From Juglans regia (taxonomy: Eukaryota; Streptophyta; Magnoliopsida; Fagales; Juglandaceae), in contig NC_049909.1 in the NCBI RefSeq assembly GCF_001411555.2, positions 13,698,686 to 13,762,685 of the forward strand: a DNA stretch of 64,000 bases. The letters run 5' to 3'. The notes under the pieces were generated by a model, which was given only the letters and a program-made list of their open reading frames with translations, was not told the origin of the DNA and ran no database searches. Of this stretch, positions 59,872 through 64,000 are shown one piece after another (positions within the stretch are counted from its first letter, which is position 1; every line of letters begins with the position of its first letter). The translations under genes were made by a program, and so were the position numbers.

Positions 59872-62800
59872 CTGTTTTGCAATGAAACCTATAACTTGAG
59901 CCTCCCCAATATTGCTTCCGGGCTTTCTTACCACATATGCCATGGGAATCTGCCCTGCTTCTTCATCAGGATACCTGCTTCATAGATGCCATGCAATTAA
60001 ACGCAAGAGATGGGACTTGTGCTAAAAAATGTGATCCCAGTGCACCTTGTCATGTGAAAATCAAGGAAGCCTATTATAACATGGAAAAAGATCACAACAC
60101 TAGACACTCACGGAATCACAGCAGCATCAACAATTTCAGGGTGTGATAGGAGTAAATGTTCCAACTCAGCTGGCGGGACCTGCAATTTGTTAAATACAAA
60201 GGGATGAACTATGTACATGGAGTGAGATGACACCTATAACAATTGTTTGTTAGAGAGCAATTCAATCACCTGATACCCTTTGTATTTTATCAGTTCCTTT
60301 AATCTGTCTACGATATAGAGAAATCCATCAGAATCGAAATAACAGAGATCACCAGTCTTCAACCACCCTTCCGAATCCAAAGTTTCAGCAGTTGCATTGT
60401 TGTCCCCAACATAACCTGCAGAGAAACCATGATTCTTTTCATCAACCAAGAAGCATTATACTGGTCTTATGAAGCTTGAAAAACAGGTCTAAACTTATCG
60501 GTAGCTGGATAAGATTCATCGAAACCATCATCTAATGTGAATGGATTGAAGGGAAAAACACAAAATATATGGAAAGACAAAGCCGAGACATCATCTGGCA
60601 TTTTGAAAATGAATAACTTTTTCTCTGAGTTCAATTCATAATCACATCATACAATGCCTTTGCTTATACGCTTTCCATAAATCAGTCTATGTCAAGGATT
60701 GACAAATTCTTTTGAAGGAACGCACATGTCAAATTCAGTAACGAGGACAAAGATAAGTAAGAAGGGCCATAAGCTTTAAGCAATTGGCTTGTGAAGCAAT
60801 ATATAATGAATGCAACAGTATTTCTGTTACTAATGTCTGTCTATGTAACCAAGATATCACCTCCAAATCATATGATTTTAAAACCTAAAGAATGAACAGG
60901 TATAGAATGAATGGGAAAACGTTTCACCGCATAACATGTCATACATTCACTAGTGCACTGAGAATCTTAATGCCAGGTGACGATTTCAAAATGTTGTCTA
61001 GCCCAATGGCATAGAATGCTTGCAGTGGATTGTCAACGATGAAGTCGGTAGCAAAGTTTATGACCTTTCATGATAGTTGGCCCTCGCAACCACAGCTCTC
61101 CTTTCTGGCCAGGCTGTAAGACCTCTCCAGTTACAGGATCAACTATTTTGGCTTCCATATTTTCAGCTAAGCGACCAACAGAACCATGCTCATGCTGTTG
61201 GGATTCCTCCAACATCATTCTTGCTACCCCTCCTGCACTCTCAGTCAAACCATATCCCTAAACAAAGAACAAGAAGAATTAACATTCGTCAATCAACAAA
61301 GTACTTCGACAATATCGTTACAATGTTCAACAAAAATATTGTTAACCTTCAATTGTAGTAATCAACACAACAATCGGGTTGGCTTGGTGGTAAAGCTCAC
61401 TTCCATAGAGTTTCACGAATGGAAATTCATGGGTTGGCTTGGTGGTAAAGCTTACGTTTTTTTTTGTTTTTTTTTTGTTTTCGTATTATTTTTTAATATT
61501 TTATTTTAAAAAATTCACAATATTATGAAACAATACTTTCTTAATCATTAAATAAAAATAAAAATTACAGCGGATCCCTAGCTTTTTCCTTTTCCTTTTC
61601 CTTTTCCTTTTCCTATATCAATCGACTTCTCTCTTTCTATTTTTTTTTAAACTTATATATCTATAGACTTGTCAGTTAAAAGATTTCAGCCTAAATTTTA
61701 AATTTTAAGTTCTGGTGAGATAAAATGAGAAGATGGGTAATTACAATCGTGTGAATGGTAATAAAATACTTGGGTTAATATATTTTATAAAATTTTAAAA
61801 AATATAAGAAAAAAATTAAATAAAAATATTATAAAGTTAAAATATTATTGTAATATAATTTTTATTTTATAATTTTAAAAAATTGAGTTATATTTTATAT
61901 TTTATTTAAAATTTAAAAAAATTGTAATAATTAAAGAAAAAAATTAAATATTTAAAATTAAAAAATAATTATTTTTATAGTGGTTGAATATTAAGATAAA
62001 ATGATTTGAAAAAACTTTACTATCCAAATCAGACTAAGGTAGAGTCTTAAAATAGTTAATTAATTAAGAATAATCGAACATTTCATTTAAAAAAATAATA
62101 AATTGACAAAAATAAAAAGAAAAAAATTGTTTTAAAGAAAATCATTTATGCATAATATTTTTCAAAACATATTTCACAACAACGTGTTAAATGAAGATTA
62201 TTTTTATAAAAGTAATATTATTTTACAAAAATATCCTATTTTATAATATAATTATAAAATGTGTTATGAAAATATATTATGTGTATCAATATTTTTTAAA
62301 AGGGTGCGGCTACAATGCCGCCCCATGTTGACCGCTGGCGTACCGCCCAGCGTAACTTTTTTTTTTTTTTTTTCCCTTTTTTCTTTTCATATTTTTTTAA
62401 TACATTTAAATATATTTAAAAAAAATAAAAAAAATATAAATACATTTAAAATCACTTCCTTAATCACTAAGTAAAAAAAAAAAAAAAAAGGACAAGCGGT
62501 CAAATAAAGTGGGCAAAGTGGGGAGGCAAAGTAGTGTTTTCCTTTTTAAAAAAAGAGAAGCCGAAATTTAGTAATATAATTTCTTATTTCTCATTAGTTA
62601 ATTTTTTCACCAACAGAACAGGCTACCTGCGTAATCGCCACGTTTGGAAACTTAGCCGCGAATTGCTCGGTGACCTCCTTTCCGAGCGGTGCGCCACCGC
62701 ATCCGAGAGCCTGGAGAGAGCTGAGATCGTATTCGTTGACGAGGTCGGACTTGGCTAGCGCCACCACTAGCGGTGGCGAAACCGGCATGAACGTGACCCG

Positions 62801-63664
62801 GTACTTCTCCACGGCCCTCAACATGCTCTCGAAATCGAACCTCCCCATAAGCACCAGCGTCTCCGCCATTGTCACCGACCTCACGAGCATGAAAAACCCG
62901 AACACGTGGAACAGAGGCAGTGTGATCATCGACACTGGTTGTGGCAATGGCTGATTTTGATTATGATCGGACTCGCGCTGGAGATGGCAGAACCCGGCTA
63001 TTAAGTTGCCGTGAGTAAGCATGACGCCCTTTACTCGTCCTGTGGTTCCCGAGGAGTACAGAATCACGGCCGAGTCCGACTGACTCACTTGGACTAGCTC
63101 GAGTTGGTCAGTGTCAGTCCGACTTCCGCTAATCATTGAGAGAAACTTGGGCGAGTCGATGAATATAGTACCGAGAGGAAGAGCCGGAAGCTTGTCAGAG
63201 GAAGAGGAGGTGGCAAAGGCGATGACCGGTTTACATAGCCGGACCTGGTGTGCGATTTCCGAGTCGGAACTGAGCGGGTTAGCTGGGGAGATGGTGACCC
63301 CCAAGGTCAAGAGAGCGAAATAGAGAACCGGAACTTGGAGTGAGGAAGGCGCGAGAATGAAGGCAACTTGACCTTTAGAGAGAGAGGTTGAGGTTCTGAG
63401 AGCGACCGCAAGGGAGTGAATTTGGTCGAGGAATTCGGAGAGAGACAATCGCTGGCCGGTGGAGGAGTCTATGAGGACGGTGGTGGAACCGATGGCAGAC
63501 GGAGAGGATTGGAGGAGAGAGAAGCAGAATCGGGCGATGGAGAGGGGCTGGGAGGGAGGCGGGAGTGGGACCCGTGGCCGTAGGCTGTGGAAAATCTTGG
63601 TTTTGTGGCAGAACCCGTTGCTGGGGTCGATCGGATAGCCGGAAATTGTTGCTTCGTCCGCCAT
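59872..63664 (-). CDS. 4-coumarate:CoA ligase-like acyl-activating enzyme, C-terminus not found
   Basis: Five exons on the minus strand: 62627-63664, 61065-61257, 60270-60415, 60112-60179 and 59872-59974, encoding 516 residues (the family is usually about 550). It belongs to the ANL superfamily and should activate a carboxylic acid with ATP and join it to CoA. Visible motifs: AMP-binding box [12 protein letters not shown] (about 204-214), [29 protein letters not shown] at the start of exon 2, the second box [13 protein letters not shown], and [33 protein letters not shown] with the hinge. The N-terminus ([18 protein letters not shown]) is like the 4CLL9 group; the substrate is unknown. Exon 5 ends KQ before a GC donor (GCAAGC). 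The last exon, which should supply the catalytic Lys of GK.LRR and any peroxisomal signal, was not seen. The gene is either truncated or has an overlooked exon. Confidence 0.85.
61258..62626. other. intron 1 of the 4CL-like gene, repeat-filled
   Basis: A 1.37-kb intron containing a two-copy phrase GGGTTGGCTTGGTGGTAAAG (near 61377 and 61433) and a (TTTTCC)n tract (61586-61614). It also has long AT-rich stretches and a short GC patch CTACAATGCCGCCCCATG (62310-62327). No coding segment. Confidence 0.7.
61586..61614. repeat. (TTTTCC)n hexanucleotide repeat
   Basis: About five tandem TTTTCC units within intron 1 of the 4CL-like gene. Confidence 0.9.
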
Positions 63665-64000
63665 GGAGATGCTGGACCTGGTGGCAGAAGTTTTGGAGAT
63701 ATGATCAGTCCGACACTATACTCACCAACCAGCACTAGTCAGGCTGCTGCCCTAATAAGAAATACATTCGACTACAAGCATGCTAGACGATGAGCTCTTT
63801 ATATATATTATATACATACGTATACATACTAGCGGTTATATAACGTGCAAATTGAGCATTTATCTAATTAAAAATAATGTGTCTAAAAAAAAAATATGAT
63901 GTGTAAAATTAATATGTTTTTTTAAAGAAAATTAATTAATTAATAATTTAATGCACAAGAGCAAAAAAATAAATTTTAACAAGCATTACAATGATAACAA
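63665..64000. other. upstream region of the 4CL-like gene
   Basis: The first 130 bp upstream of the ATG presumably carry the leader. On the minus strand an AT-rich TATATAATATATATAAAG segment (about 63799-63816) could serve as a TATA region. The rest is AT-rich with nothing recognisable. Confidence 0.45.

Overview
This window is nuclear DNA of a flowering plant. Genes are split by many short GT-AG introns, two proteins carry chloroplast transit peptides, and intergenic DNA is very AT-rich and full of plant transposons. Gene content and repeat style suggest a woody rosid, perhaps Fagales; that placement is an inference, not something the sequence proves.

Host genes, left to right: (1) 2256-7937 (+), a Ser/Arg-rich plant-specific protein of unknown function, 8 coding exons; (2) 24316-30569 (+), pTAC10/PAP3, the S1-domain subunit of the plastid-encoded RNA polymerase complex, 12 coding exons; (3) 32862-36385 (-), plastid 3-oxoacyl-ACP reductase (FabG type) of fatty-acid synthase, 11 exons; (4) 37521-41085 (-), a GTE8-like bromodomain + NET protein, 9 coding exons plus a likely 5'UTR exon and TATA box near 42.05 kb; (5) 59872-63664 (-), a 4-coumarate:CoA ligase-like (4CLL9-type) acyl-activating enzyme whose last exon I could not find. 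A decayed CDKG-type kinase fragment lies at 57.6-57.9 kb. Two of the genes serve the plastid (pTAC10, FabG), but nothing shows that the neighbours work as a unit.

The rest is a layered transposon landscape. At 13611-24171 is a 10.6-kb Ty3/gypsy Tat-lineage retrotransposon on the minus strand: two LTRs of 400 bp, near-matching 5-bp target duplication, tRNA-type primer site, gag, protease, RT, a second RNase H, integrase and an antisense extra ORF. It ends about 140 bp upstream of the pTAC10 ATG. It is itself broken by a 1.47-kb insertion in gag (8-bp TSD) and a 397-bp insertion in one LTR (9-bp TSD).

At 47795-54048 is a 6.25-kb Mutator-like element (MULE) with long terminal inverted repeats, a perfect 9-bp TSD and a FAR1-type transposase gene carrying one visible in-frame stop. 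It sits in one copy of a local duplication; the other copy (42395-44125) preserves the empty site. The same duplication lets a 171-bp MITE be read against its empty site, and the duplicated block carries a foldback element (43186-44314) with about 430-490-bp arms. All of these have 9-bp TSDs, so MULE-type insertion is the repeated theme of the right half. Smaller items include a tRNA-derived SINE with a 20-bp TSD, several MITEs, tandem arrays, microsatellites and a dispersed class of elements whose arms are degenerate CCGGTTCGG-like words around AT-rich cores.

All coordinates, splice junctions and alignments were worked out by eye; no database search was run.
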